DNA of 40,015 nucleotides, taken from assembly GCA_021791695.1 (NCBI GenBank), contig JAJYWC010000016.1:1-40015 (forward strand), written 5' to 3'. Position 1 is the stretch's first letter. Every line of letters starts with the position of its first letter. A program made the translations under genes and the position numbers. Of this stretch, positions 27,927-36,141 are shown one piece after another. Source of the stretch: an archaeon (GTDB lineage Archaea; Thermoproteota; Nitrososphaeria; Nitrososphaerales; Gagatemarchaeaceae). Under the pieces are notes generated by a model, which was given only the letters and a program-made list of their open reading frames with translations, made no database searches and was not told the origin of the DNA.

Positions 27927-30470
27927 TCAGGACCAGAAGGCGTCGAGCGTCGTGCTACCCATGATCTCGTCGAAGCTAAAGCCAAGCGAGTCGAGCATCT
28001 GGTCGAACATCGAGCTCGCGTACTCCAGGTACTTGTCCACGTCGACGTCGTCCAGCCGGGCCAGGCTGACCGGCTTGACGTTTGGGAGGCTCTTCGTCTT
28101 TACGTAGGAGATTATCTCGCCCGCCTTGACCTCTCTGCCTGTGTCCTGAAGCAGCTTCGCGGCCCGAACGTGCTGAGGCGTTGTGCCAGAGTATCCCGAG
28201 ATCGCCTTCCCTATCATGACGTTGAAGGCCAGTTCCTCCATCGGTATCTCCTTGTTCCTCAGCCGTGAGACGGTCTGGGTCAGAAGCGTCTTGATCTCCC
28301 TGCGGGCGCGCTCGAAGTCTTCAGGGGCGTAGACCGTCCCGAGTATCTCGAGAGATTTGTAGAAGGCCTTCTTCAGGAACTCGGGCGTCTGTGACTTCTT
28401 GCCAGTCAGCCCCTTGATGTCGGCCGTCCCGTCCTGCAGCACACCGAAGTAGTTCTTCTTCCTCTCGCTGAACGCCACGTACCTGTAGGACTTGTCGATG
28501 TCCAGCTCGACCCCCAGCTCGTGCTCCGCCCAGCTGGCGACGACGCTGATCTTGTCCTTGTCCGGATTCTCGATGAAGAGCGAGTCTGTGTCCGAGTATA
28601 TCACGGAGACCCCCTCGCGGTTGCACTTCTCGATCGTGCGAGTGATAGCGTATCTGCCCAGCGCCGCCGTCGCCTCGGCGACCGGCAGGCAGTAGAGGGC
28701 GAACGTCTCGAACCCCATGACTCCGTAGCTCGCGTTGAGGATGACCTTCAGACCCTGCGAGACCACTCCGGAGAGCTCCCTCTCCTCTTTCGATATCGTC
28801 TTGTCGCGGGCGAGCTGCTTGTAGTGGCTGACCCTCAGGTCGCGAAGAGACCCGACCACTAGGCTCTCAATCCCGTGCCTCTTGCTGCATCTCCAGTGCT
28901 CGGTGTCGGGGATCTTGTTGGCTCGGCATTCCTCGTGCGGGCAGTTCACCGTCTCGTATGAGAGGTTGTAGACCTTGATGATGCTCGGGTACAGGCTGGC
29001 GAAGTCGAGCACGGAGACACCAAAGTGTATCCCCGGCTTTGGCTCAATCACTAACCCTCCCTTGTACTTCTTGCCCTTGATTATCGCCTCGGAGGAGGCC
29101 CCGCCCTTAAGGGCTAGCTCATTCTGCCTCGGGATTATGGCACCCATCCGCCTGTGCTCATAGAACAGCATGCTGCGTATCCAGTTGGAGACCCCGAGTC
29201 GCGCACAGTCGTTCATCGGCATCTTCGCTATGCGCGCGATGACGAGGAGGATCTTCATCATCAGTGACGAGTTGATGCTAGTTAGCTCGTAGGTGAGCTG
29301 GGAGTCATTCAGGCAATAGTTGGAGAGCTCGAGCAGGGGCAGGTCTGCCACGTTTCCCTCGAACTCTATCTTAGATTTGCCGAGGACCGCCTCCGAGATG
29401 CCGTTGAGCGTGTGCTCGGTGTACTTGTTGCTGTAGACGTAAACCTGCACCGAACGGTTGTTGAAGAACCGGTAGAGGTCGATGTGGACGCCGTGCTTCA
29501 GGGACGCCTCCTGTCTCATCAGGTAGACCGGTATCTCGTCGTCCCTGACCCCCAGCTTCTCGGCGCGGTGGACGAGATATCTGAGGTCGAAGTCGTCACC
29601 GTTGAACGTGATAAGGAATGGATAGTCCATCATCTTCGAGAACGACGCCCTGATCATCGAGACCTCGTCCGGGAAGACGACTGCGGTGTACGAAGTCGCC
29701 GCGCCCTCCAGCGACCTGTCCCCTTCCCTCTCTACAAGGTAGACGAGGGATTCCGTCTCGTTGTAGAACGAGACCGCGATCACCTCGCGGTCGGCCTTGT
29801 CGGGGTCCGGCACCCTCCCTTCCTCGTTCGCGACCTCTATGTCGGTCGCTATCCGCTTGAACTGGCAGAGTGGCTGACCCAGCAGGTCAGCCCACTCCTT
29901 GATGAAACGGGTCTGCTCCCCCGAATTCTTGGCGAGTATCTGGTCGAGGGACATGGCCACGGTATCGGGCATCTGCTTGTCAACGGGCAGCACGGTCCCG
30001 TCCCTGACAGAGTAGTAGGTGCCCACCCTCAGGTTCCGGTCGTAGACGTAGTTCTCATAGTACTTGATATCAGCTTCCCAGGCGTCGATCTGGTCCCTGA
30101 TGCTGAGGGCCGAGGACCCTCCGATGGCCAGAGGGTCCGTGGTGACTATCTTCCTCACCATGATTGGCGAATCCGAGAGGAGGTCGAATCTCTGCTCTTC
30201 CTCTATCGAGACGACGTCCTTCCGCGACCTCACTGGGGCTAGCCGGTCCATCTCCCACTTGGTATAGCAATACGGCCTGTGCCCCGTGTTATCCTCCCAC
30301 CTCAGCACGGTCTCGCGCTTGGGGTCGTAGAACTTGAGCACGGCGAGCCGCTTGTCGCCGTCGTAGGTCGCCGAGACGAGGAGCCCTTCGTCCAGCTGCC
30401 GGGTCGGAGCGATCAGTCCCGCCAGCTTTTCACGCAGCTGGTCGGCAGTCTGGACGCTATTCGACGACAT
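27927..30470 (-). CDS. polB: Family B DNA polymerase
   Basis: Proofreading replicative/repair DNA polymerase, 847 residues from the chosen ATG. 3'-5' exonuclease motifs are intact: Exo I D210-I-E212, Exo II N290 to D295 (FNGDDFD), Exo III Y385 to D389 (YCLND). The polymerase motifs are A D489 (DFASLYPSI), B (KVILNASYGVMG) and C D627/D629 (YSDTDS). A Cys-rich insert between A and B (NCPHEECRAN, then WRCSKRHG) is usual in archaeal PolB and may bind zinc. The frame is open to 30629, but ATG 30470 matches the family and has ggaga upstream and a TATA box at 30508-30516. All catalytic residues are kept, so it is not one of the inactivated paralogues. Confidence 0.96.
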   Translation of the reverse strand: MSSNSVQTADQLREKLAGLIAPTRQLDEGLLVSATYDGDKRLAVLKFYDPKRETVLRWEDNTGHRPYCYTKWEMDRLAPVRSRKDVVSIEEEQRFDLLSDSPIMVRKIVTTDPLAIGGSSALSIRDQIDAWEADIKYYENYVYDRNLRVGTYYSVRDGTVLPVDKQMPDTVAMSLDQILAKNSGEQTRFIKEWADLLGQPLCQFKRIATDIEVANEEGRVPDPDKADREVIAVSFYNETESLVYLVEREGDRSLEGAATSYTAVVFPDEVSMIRASFSKMMDYPFLITFNGDDFDLRYLVHRAEKLGVRDDEIPVYLMRQEASLKHGVHIDLYRFFNNRSVQVYVYSNKYTEHTLNGISEAVLGKSKIEFEGNVADLPLLELSNYCLNDSQLTYELTSINSSLMMKILLVIARIAKMPMNDCARLGVSNWIRSMLFYEHRRMGAIIPRQNELALKGGASSEAIIKGKKYKGGLVIEPKPGIHFGVSVLDFASLYPSIIKVYNLSYETVNCPHEECRANKIPDTEHWRCSKRHGIESLVVGSLRDLRVSHYKQLARDKTISKEERELSGVVSQGLKVILNASYGVMGFETFALYCLPVAEATAALGRYAITRTIEKCNREGVSVIYSDTDSLFIENPDKDKISVVASWAEHELGVELDIDKSYRYVAFSERKKNYFGVLQDGTADIKGLTGKKSQTPEFLKKAFYKSLEILGTVYAPEDFERARREIKTLLTQTVSRLRNKEIPMEELAFNVMIGKAISGYSGTTPQHVRAAKLLQDTGREVKAGEIISYVKTKSLPNVKPVSLARLDDVDVDKYLEYASSMFDQMLDSLGFSFDEIMGSTTLDAFWS

Positions 30471-30507
30471 GATATCTCCGAAGGACCATACTGAACTCCT
30501 GTGCGGG

Positions 30508-30516
30508 GATTTATAG
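30508..30516 (-). promoter_or_regulatory. TATA-like promoter of polB
   Basis: ctataaatc on the minus strand, about 40 bases before ATG 30470. The roughly 12-base leader contains ggaga. It rules against the longer open frame reaching 30629. Confidence 0.6.
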
Positions 30517-30555
30517 TTCGCGCCGCAAAAAACGCCGGGTCGTTGCCCGGAACCA

Positions 30556-30564
30556 CATTTATAT
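30556..30564 (+). promoter_or_regulatory. TATA-like promoter of the small four-TM protein gene
   Basis: catttatat, with the hexamer tttata at 30558-30563, 26 bases before ATG 30589. It is divergent from the polB promoter. Confidence 0.55.
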
Positions 30565-30588
30565 CCGCTGCAATTTTCGCCTGCCTGC

Positions 30589-30948
30589 ATGAAATCCGGG
30601 CAGGGGGTCACCGCGATGGCGCCCGCCATCCTCTACTTCGTTGCCGGGGTCTTCTGGATCGGGGTCGTCGCCACGGGGGGCGGGATTCTTCTCTTCTGGG
30701 CGGCGCTCAGCTGCCTGGCGAGCGGAGTGTTCCTCGTGGCGTGGGCATCGAGCTGGGTCACCCGTCCCCTGGCTTCCGCGACAGCGGCCTTCGGACTCGT
30801 GCTGACCCTGTATCAGCTGTACGTGGCTCTCACCCTCTTCGGCACCGGCCTCGACCCGGTAGCCGAGATCACCGGAGCGCTCTTCGGGGTGCTGGCGGTG
30901 GTCTATCTCTACCTTCTCTTCACGGGCGTGCGGAAGAAAAGCGATTAG
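30589..30948 (+). CDS. Hypothetical small four-TM membrane protein
   Basis: 119 residues with four hydrophobic segments: AILYFVAGVFWIGVVATGGG, LLFWAALSCLASGVFLVAWAS, LASATAAFGLVLTLYQLYVALTLF and ITGALFGVLAVVYLYLLF, ending in a basic tail. No motif recognised. The ATG lies 26 bases from a TATA-like hexamer. Its TAG stop shares the bases TTAG with the stop of the convergent gene. Function unknown. Confidence 0.65.
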   Translation: MKSGQGVTAMAPAILYFVAGVFWIGVVATGGGILLFWAALSCLASGVFLVAWASSWVTRPLASATAAFGLVLTLYQLYVALTLFGTGLDPVAEITGALFGVLAVVYLYLLFTGVRKKSD

Positions 30949-31496
30949 ACTCCATTCGACCTGTGTATCCTTCTCAGGAAGTAGACTGCGTATCCGCTTA
31001 TCACGAACGTAGAGAAGAATATCTTTGTCGCAAAGACCAGGTTCCAGGGCACCGGCCCGGGTGTGTCGATGCTGTTGACTAGGTTGAGTGCGTGGATGCT
31101 CGAGGTGAGGAGCTGGTTGCTAAGGAATGCGCCCCATAGCATGAAGTTGTAGAGTACCTCGTACGCGGACGAGACGGCGACCACTATAGCGAAGAGCTGC
31201 ACAAAGGACAGCCTGAAAAGCGACATCCTCGCTATCCGGTTCTGCCATATCTGCAAAGAACTGTAGAAGAACGTGACGCTCGCCACGCTCAGGTATGTGA
31301 CCGGTTTGGCCATGAAAGTGAACGGAAACTCCACGTTGACTAGGCTGACGCCGACCACGTCAATGCCGCTTAGAAGCGCTGTAACTAGTCCGTACACGAG
31401 CACCGCCACCATCGTGATGCCGGATACCCAAGCCACCACCTCGTACATTACGCGCGTCTTCTCTTCCTCCTTGCGCAGCTCCCCCATCTGCTCCAT
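30945..31496 (-). CDS. Hypothetical four-TM membrane protein
   Basis: 183 residues. A short charged N-terminus (MGELRKEEEKTRV) precedes about four TM segments, including VVAWVSGITMVAVLVYGLVTAL, PVTYLSVASVTFFYSSL, FRLSFVQLFAIVVAVSSAYEVLYNFMLWGAFL and WNLVFATKIFFSTFVISGYAVYFL, then RRIHRSNGV. I recognise no family with confidence; the FSTFVISGYAVYFL end and the YEVLYNFMLWGAFLSNQL segment look conserved. The ATG is about 25 bases from a TATA-like box at 31520-31527. Unrelated by eye to the tandem paralogues at 15.5-16.6 kb. Confidence 0.65.
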   Translation of the reverse strand: MEQMGELRKEEEKTRVMYEVVAWVSGITMVAVLVYGLVTALLSGIDVVGVSLVNVEFPFTFMAKPVTYLSVASVTFFYSSLQIWQNRIARMSLFRLSFVQLFAIVVAVSSAYEVLYNFMLWGAFLSNQLLTSSIHALNLVNSIDTPGPVPWNLVFATKIFFSTFVISGYAVYFLRRIHRSNGV

Positions 31497-31519
31497 GATT
31501 GCATCTTCTCGATTTCAGA

Positions 31520-31527
31520 GTTTTAAG
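31520..31527 (-). promoter_or_regulatory. TATA-like promoter of the 183-residue membrane protein gene
   Basis: cttaaaac on the minus strand, about 25 bases before ATG 31496. Confidence 0.5.
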
Positions 31528-31536
31528 TCTTCGGAG

Positions 31537-32568
31537 TCAGATATTCTTCACAAGATCGAGGCTTTTGGGCGCGGACAGCCAGAAGAGCAGGAACATGAAT
31601 GGGAGCTCGAGGTAGGACCAGAAGAGGTCGCTCGGCAGTATCACGACCGACGCGAGCACCAGGAAAGCCGAGTTTCGGGCGAGCGAAGAGACGTCGGTCA
31701 CCCGTGCGAAGATGACCACCACGACGAGCTCAGAGGCCGCCTTGACGTACAGAGGCACCTGCACGCCGAGGGCTGCGAGTGCGATGGCGCTCATCGACGG
31801 GTTCAGCGTGAAGCCGATAAAGCCGCCGGAGGTCATCAGCGGTGCGGTCGGCCTCCCGAACTGGAAGAACAACGTCTCCCGCAGGAAGTGGGTCGGGGAG
31901 AGAACGAAGAATGGTCCTGCGATCAGCGCGGCCGTGGCTAGGACGATGACTGGTTCAACCCAGCGCCTTCTGCGGAGATAGTAGACCAAAAGGCACGGTA
32001 GGATCAAGAGGCTGAACTGGACGGTGGCTAGAGCGACCCCGAATGAGACCGCGCCCGTGGCTCTCCGTCCCCTGGACTCGAGGACGAAAAAGGCTGCAAT
32101 GAAGGCCATCGCTATGACCGAGGCGTTGAGGAAGACGGTTGAGAACAGGATTACAAATGGGAGGAACAGGTAGATGAACGCGGCGCCCAGGCGCCATCTG
32201 TCTCCGTAGAGATAGAGGCACGCGCCCACTATCAGGTCCGCCGCGATGAGTCCGAGACGCACGTCACCGGCAAGATAGAATGGAACGAGGTAGAGCAGGG
32301 TCGCGGGCAGGTAGGTGAACACCTGGTGCGCGCCGGGGGTCAGGAGCGCGGGCGGGATGCTCGTGTAGGTGTGGATGTAGGGATTCCCTCCGGTGAGAAG
32401 CGTCCGGACTCCCTCGGTGAGGAAATAGTACACATCGGACATCGGAGGGATACCCACGGCGACGAGCACGCGCACGGCGACCGCCGCAGCGACCATCAGT
32501 GGGAGGGCACAGCGCCTGAGGAGGCGCGCAGAGGCCGACTCTCGGGGGACATCACTCTGACTCTTCAC
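31537..32568 (-). CDS. Polytopic membrane protein, GT-C glycosyltransferase-like
   Basis: 343 residues, about nine hydrophobic segments. The first external loop reads PPMSDVYYFLTEGVRTLLTGGNPYIHTYTS, which has the acidic residue and G-NPY pattern seen in GT-C-type mannosyl/arabinosyltransferases and DUF2029-like proteins that use polyprenyl-phosphate sugars. Later segments are ordinary TM helices. The start is GTG 32568 with aaggtga overlapping it, and a possible TATA box near 32608-32616. The sugar-lipid donor and acceptor are unknown. The nearby GT2 enzyme (34883-35623) could supply a polyprenyl-phosphate sugar, but the genes are not in one operon. Confidence 0.62.
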   Translation of the reverse strand: MKSQSDVPRESASARLLRRCALPLMVAAAVAVRVLVAVGIPPMSDVYYFLTEGVRTLLTGGNPYIHTYTSIPPALLTPGAHQVFTYLPATLLYLVPFYLAGDVRLGLIAADLIVGACLYLYGDRWRLGAAFIYLFLPFVILFSTVFLNASVIAMAFIAAFFVLESRGRRATGAVSFGVALATVQFSLLILPCLLVYYLRRRRWVEPVIVLATAALIAGPFFVLSPTHFLRETLFFQFGRPTAPLMTSGGFIGFTLNPSMSAIALAALGVQVPLYVKAASELVVVVIFARVTDVSSLARNSAFLVLASVVILPSDLFWSYLELPFMFLLFWLSAPKSLDLVKNI

Positions 32569-32650
32569 CTTGTGCGAGCGCCTAGCGGCCGTGCAGGACG
32601 CGACCCCCGAGATAAGCTGGTCGCGTGCGACGTCCGGAGGTCGGACAACA

Positions 32651-32659
32651 CCTTAAATC
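32651..32659 (+). promoter_or_regulatory. TATA-like promoter of the tyrS operon
   Basis: ccttaaatc, with the hexamer ttaaat at 32653-32658, 26 bases before ATG 32684. It probably serves tyrS, the aminotransferase and the GT2 gene. Confidence 0.6.
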
Positions 32660-32683
32660 ACATTCCCGGCGAGGTCGGGAAGA

Positions 32684-33745
32684 ATGGACATCGAGGAGAA
32701 GGTAGGCCTCGTAATGAGGCCGCCCACCGAAGAAGTGGTCACGGAGGAGGCGCTCCGGGAGCTGCTAGGGCGCGAGCCCCATCCAAAGCACTACATCGGC
32801 CTGGAGGTCTCGGGCCTGCTCCACCTGGGCTCTCTCGTCGTCCTCGGCTTCAAGATTAACGACTTCATGAAGGCGGGGATAAGGTGCAAGGTGTACCTGG
32901 CCGACTGGCACAGCTACATCAACAACAAGTGGGGAGGTGATTGGGACAAAATACGGCAGGTCGCTCGGGACTACTATGCCGACGCGTTCACCTTCTTCTG
33001 CCCGGGTGTGGAGATCGCGTACGGGAGCGAGCTGTATCACGACAATGACAACTACTGGAGGGACATGATAGTCTTCTCCAAGCAGATAACTCTGGCGAGA
33101 GACACCCGGTGTTTGACGATCATGGGCCGCACGACCAAGGACAAGCTCGACGTGGCGCAGTACATCTATCCGCCCATGCAGGCGACCGATATCAGAGCCA
33201 TGGACCTAGACATCGTCCACGCGGGGCTCGACCAGCGGAAGGTCCACATGCTCGCCCGCGAGGTCTTTCCCGTTCTCGGATGGAAGGTTCCGGTCGCGGT
33301 CCACCACCACCTGCTGGCGGGTTTGGAGGAGCCGAGAGTGACCGGAATGGACGAGAACGCCGCGCTCGACAGGACCATATCGAGCAAGATGAGCAAGTCA
33401 AAGCCGGACTCTGCCATCTTCATCCATGACAGCGAGCCGGAAATCCTCAGGAAGATAGGGAAGGCCTGGTGTCCCGAGAAGGTCGTGCAGGGGAATCCAA
33501 TCCTCGAATACGCAAGGTACATCGCCTTCCACGAGACGAGCGCGCTGACGGTGGAGAGGCCGGACAAGTACGGCGGGGATGTGACCTTCAGCAGCTACGC
33601 CGAGCTCGAGAGGGCATACTCCGAGGGAAGGCTACACCCCAACGACCTCAAAAAATCCGTGGCCAAGGAACTCGGGACGATACTGAGCCCTGTGAGGAAG
33701 CACTTCGAGGGACGAAAGATAATTCAGGAGCTGCTTGCGGGGTGA
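32684..33745 (+). CDS. tyrS: Tyrosyl-tRNA synthetase
   Basis: Charges tRNA-Tyr; class Ic synthetase, 353 residues, archaeal/eukaryotic type without a large C-terminal domain. The HIGH-like motif is SGLLHLGSLV (about 43-52) following HYIGLE; VYLADWHSYINNKWGGD and YPPMQATDIRAMDLDIVHAGLDQRKVHMLARE form the substrate pocket; KMSKS is in TISSKMSKSKPDSAIF (about 230-245). All catalytic motifs are intact. A leaderless ATG is 26 bases from a TATA-like hexamer. The aminotransferase gene starts 11 bases after the stop and is likely co-transcribed. Confidence 0.95.
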   Translation: MDIEEKVGLVMRPPTEEVVTEEALRELLGREPHPKHYIGLEVSGLLHLGSLVVLGFKINDFMKAGIRCKVYLADWHSYINNKWGGDWDKIRQVARDYYADAFTFFCPGVEIAYGSELYHDNDNYWRDMIVFSKQITLARDTRCLTIMGRTTKDKLDVAQYIYPPMQATDIRAMDLDIVHAGLDQRKVHMLAREVFPVLGWKVPVAVHHHLLAGLEEPRVTGMDENAALDRTISSKMSKSKPDSAIFIHDSEPEILRKIGKAWCPEKVVQGNPILEYARYIAFHETSALTVERPDKYGGDVTFSSYAELERAYSEGRLHPNDLKKSVAKELGTILSPVRKHFEGRKIIQELLAG

Positions 33746-33756
33746 CGGCCTAGACG

Positions 33757-34866
33757 ATGAACTTCATCCCGATAAACAAGCCCGTCATCGGCGAGGCCGA
33801 GAAGAAGGCGGTCCTATCGGTCCTCGACTCTGGGATGCTCACCGACGCGAGCTACGCGGGTGGAAAGCGCGTCCAGGAGTTCGAGAAGAAGCTCTCGGCC
33901 CAAGTGGGAGTTAAGCACGCAGTGGCCGTCAACTCGGGCACTGCGGCGCTCCAGACATCCCTGATGGCCTACAACGTCAAGGAAGGAGACGAGGTAATCA
34001 TACCGGCGTTCACGTTCGAGGCGACGGCAAACGTGGTGATAGCCTGCAGCGCCAAGCCGGTCTTTGCCGACGTGCAGTCGGACTATACGATAGATCCGGA
34101 CGACGTAAAGAGGAAGATAACCTCAAGGACAAAGGCAATCATCCCAGTCCACCTCTACGGCTATCCGACCGACCTGGACGAGATAAGGGAGGTCGCATCG
34201 GCCAACTCGGTGAGGCTGATTGAGGACGCCGCGGAGTCGCTCGGCTCGGAGTACAAGGGCACCCAGATAGGGCGGACCAAAGACGCCGCGTGCTTCAGTC
34301 TCTACGCGACGAAGGTGATAACCTCAGGGGAGGGCGGCGCGATAACCACTGACGACGACGAGATGGCCGACAAGCTGCGGATGATGAGGAACCACGGCAT
34401 GAAGGACGGTTACGACACGCGGATACTCGGGTACAACTTCCGGCTGCCCGAGGTCCAGGCGGCCATAGCCGCCGTCCAGATGGACAGGCTCCCTGAACTC
34501 ATAGCGGCGAGGAGGAAGAACGCAAGGATGCTGGACGAACTGCTCTCGGGGACGCGAGGAATCAGCATGCGGCAGACGAAGAAGGACAGGACACACATCT
34601 GGTATCTCTACACGCTCTACGTCGACGCGATGCGGGACAAGGTGAACGACTCGCTGAGAGCACACGGGGTCGGGTCGGCAATCTACTGGAAGACCCCTGT
34701 CAACAGAATGGAGCTCTACGCGAAGATGGGGTACGCAGACCTCCAGCTTCCGATGGTGTACGATTCCTGCGACCATGTGCTCTCCGTGCCGGTCCATCCG
34801 CTCCTTACCGAGGAAGAGGTCCACTACATCGCTGAACAGCTCAGAGCGGCCCTGAAGGGTCGCTGA
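33757..34866 (+). CDS. DegT/DnrJ/EryC1/StrS family aminotransferase
   Basis: PLP-dependent sugar aminotransferase family, 369 residues. PLP-lysine is K186 in SLYATKVITSGEGG; the cofactor pocket is shown by VNSGTAALQTSL (about 58-69), IIPAFTFEATANVV and LIEDAAESLGSEYKG. NYRLPEVQAAI-like motif appears as NFRLPEVQAAIAAVQM. The family aminates keto-sugar nucleotides used for surface glycans, so a role in N-glycan or other cell-surface sugar synthesis is likely; the precise sugar is unknown. It lies between tyrS and a GT2 glycosyltransferase in one direction, with 11- and 16-base gaps. Confidence 0.92.
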   Translation: MNFIPINKPVIGEAEKKAVLSVLDSGMLTDASYAGGKRVQEFEKKLSAQVGVKHAVAVNSGTAALQTSLMAYNVKEGDEVIIPAFTFEATANVVIACSAKPVFADVQSDYTIDPDDVKRKITSRTKAIIPVHLYGYPTDLDEIREVASANSVRLIEDAAESLGSEYKGTQIGRTKDAACFSLYATKVITSGEGGAITTDDDEMADKLRMMRNHGMKDGYDTRILGYNFRLPEVQAAIAAVQMDRLPELIAARRKNARMLDELLSGTRGISMRQTKKDRTHIWYLYTLYVDAMRDKVNDSLRAHGVGSAIYWKTPVNRMELYAKMGYADLQLPMVYDSCDHVLSVPVHPLLTEEEVHYIAEQLRAALKGR

Positions 34867-34871
34867 ACGGT

Positions 34872-34877
34872 GGAGGT
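34872..34877 (+). promoter_or_regulatory. Strong ribosome-binding site of the GT2 gene
   Basis: ggaggt five bases before GTG 34883. It is a good Shine-Dalgarno inside a presumed operon, where leaderless starts are not possible. Confidence 0.65.
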
Positions 34878-34882
34878 CCGAC

Positions 34883-35623
34883 GTGAGCGTCGTAGTAGTC
34901 CTACCCACCTATAACGAGAAAGAGAACATCCGACGCATCGTCGAGGAGCTCTCCAAGGTCAGGGGGGCTCTCGGGCTCGATATGCACATCCTTTTCGTCG
35001 ACGATGGGAGCCCAGATGGGACCCGAGACGAGATAGGCGCCATCATGGAGCAGAGTCCCTTCGTCCGGGTCCTCGAGAGGGGGGAGAAGAAGGGGTTGGG
35101 TACGGCCTACCTTGATGGCTTCCGTTACGCCCGCGACGCGCTGCATCCGGAAGTGTTCGTACAGATGGACGCCGACCTTCAGCATCCCCCTGAGAGGATG
35201 GGGCCGCTCGTCGACGCGATAAAGCGAGGGGCCGACGTGGCCGTGGCATCCCGCTACATCCCCGGCGGGAGCGTCAAGGGTCTCAACAGACGCCGGAGGA
35301 TGGTAAGCTGGGGGGCGAACTGGCTCGCGAGAAACATCCTCGGGCTAAGGCTGCACGACGCGACCACGGGGTTCAGGGCCCTGAACGCGCGTGCCGTGGA
35401 CACACTGCTGCTGGTCAGCCTCCGCTCAACGGGGTTCATCTACCAAGTCGAATCGCTCTTCGCCTTCAAGCAGAACGGGCTCAGGATGGTCGAGGTGCCG
35501 TTCGTTTTCGAGATGCGAGAGAAGGGCGAATCGAAGATGTCAGGGAGCGAAGTGGGCGAGTACTTCGTCAGCGTCATGGAGATGCGATTCAGGGACTACC
35601 GGATCCCCGAAAAGAATGTCTGA
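34883..35623 (+). CDS. GT2 family glycosyltransferase, dolichol-phosphate mannosyltransferase-like
   Basis: 246 residues. N-terminal VVVLPTYNEKENIRRIVEEL and ILFVDDGSPDGTRDEI, then VLERGEKKGLGTAYLDGFRYA, the metal-binding VQMDADLQHPPE (DAD), SRYIPGGSVKG, HDATTGFRALN and ESLFAFKQNGLRMVEVPFVF match DPM1-type enzymes that transfer mannose or glucose from GDP/UDP to polyprenyl phosphate. The C-terminus has no TM helix, so it is the single-domain soluble type. Start GTG with a good ribosome-binding site. It ends one base before the convergent small membrane-protein gene. Confidence 0.92.
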   Translation: MSVVVVLPTYNEKENIRRIVEELSKVRGALGLDMHILFVDDGSPDGTRDEIGAIMEQSPFVRVLERGEKKGLGTAYLDGFRYARDALHPEVFVQMDADLQHPPERMGPLVDAIKRGADVAVASRYIPGGSVKGLNRRRRMVSWGANWLARNILGLRLHDATTGFRALNARAVDTLLLVSLRSTGFIYQVESLFAFKQNGLRMVEVPFVFEMREKGESKMSGSEVGEYFVSVMEMRFRDYRIPEKNV

Positions 35624-35624
35624 G

Positions 35625-35885
35625 CTACGTTTCCTTCTTCTCAGCCGCGGGCGCAGGCGCGGAAGCAGGTGGGGGCTGGGCGGCCTCGGTTATCGGTTCC
35701 GGTGGAGGTGTGGTCGCCATAGTCCAACCGATCCATGCCAGGATGCCCAGGAGGACGACCACCGCGAGGAACGCGGTGACTTCGAGGACGAGCAATGGCC
35801 ACAGGTAGACCAAGACCCCGTATACGATTATCCCGATGATGCTGCCCGCTAGTATGCCGCCGCCAAGTGTCCTGTCGTTAGCCAT
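35625..35885 (-). CDS. Hypothetical two-TM protein with Pro/Ala-rich tail
   Basis: 86 residues: MANDRTLGGGILAGS, two TM segments (about 12-31 and 35-55, IIGIIVYGVLVYLWPLLVL and FLAVVVLLGILAWIGWTM), then a Pro/Ala/Glu-rich tail (ATTPPPEPITEAAQPPPASAPAP) probably exposed in the cytoplasm or outside. The open frame continues to 35966 inside MITE copy 2 and would start with the same residues (MVELVVIRHSC) as the frame at copy 1; this is a transposon artefact. ATG 35885 lies about 30 bases from a TATA-like hexamer (35915-35920) with ggaggag between. No family recognised. Confidence 0.72.
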   Translation of the reverse strand: MANDRTLGGGILAGSIIGIIVYGVLVYLWPLLVLEVTAFLAVVVLLGILAWIGWTMATTPPPEPITEAAQPPPASAPAPAAEKKET

Positions 35886-35913
35886 TTCGTCACAGCGACT
35901 CCTCCAAGAGTCG

Positions 35914-35921
35914 GATTTAAC
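35914..35921 (-). promoter_or_regulatory. BRE/TATA core promoter of the small two-TM gene
   Basis: Minus strand: MITE, 8-bp duplication, caaaacg (BRE-like), TTAAAT at 35915-35920, then 29 bases to ATG 35885. The layout is the same as at MITE copy 1. Confidence 0.6.
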
Positions 35922-35935
35922 GTTTTGTCGGCTAC

Positions 35936-36076
35936 AGCTGTGTCGAATAACTACGAGTTCGACCATCGATGCGATAAATTAGACCGGATAGAAAGAGCAG
36001 AATTGATAACAAGAAGTCAAACGCTCAACAAGGATCGTTCGAATTTGACGGTAAAAGCGAGTTATTCAACACACCT
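35936..36076. mobile_element. MITE copy 2 (141 bp)
   Basis: Same orientation and length as copy 1, differing by one base. Left end 35936-35952, right end 36060-36076, flanked by perfect 8-bp duplications tcggctac (35928-35935 and 36077-36084). Different target duplications at the two loci show two independent insertions rather than a segmental duplication. It lies between the divergent small membrane-protein and phosphotriesterase-family genes, directly upstream of the former's core promoter. Non-coding. The near identity implies recent activity or strong conservation of the copy number. Confidence 0.93.
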
Positions 36077-36111
36077 TCGGCTACCGCGTCCAGGTTCTCC
36101 ATCGCCAAGAC

Positions 36112-36118
36112 ATATTAG
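36112..36118 (+). promoter_or_regulatory. TATA-like promoter of the phosphotriesterase-family gene
   Basis: atattag, about 24 bases before ATG 36142 and 36 bases after the end of MITE copy 2. Confidence 0.4.
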
Positions 36119-36135
36119 AGATTCTCAGGACCGAT

Positions 36136-36141
36136 AGGAGG
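36136..36141 (+). promoter_or_regulatory. Ribosome-binding-like sequence abutting the ATG
   Basis: aggagg lies immediately next to ATG 36142 with no spacer, unusually close for a working Shine-Dalgarno. It may not act as one. Confidence 0.35.
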
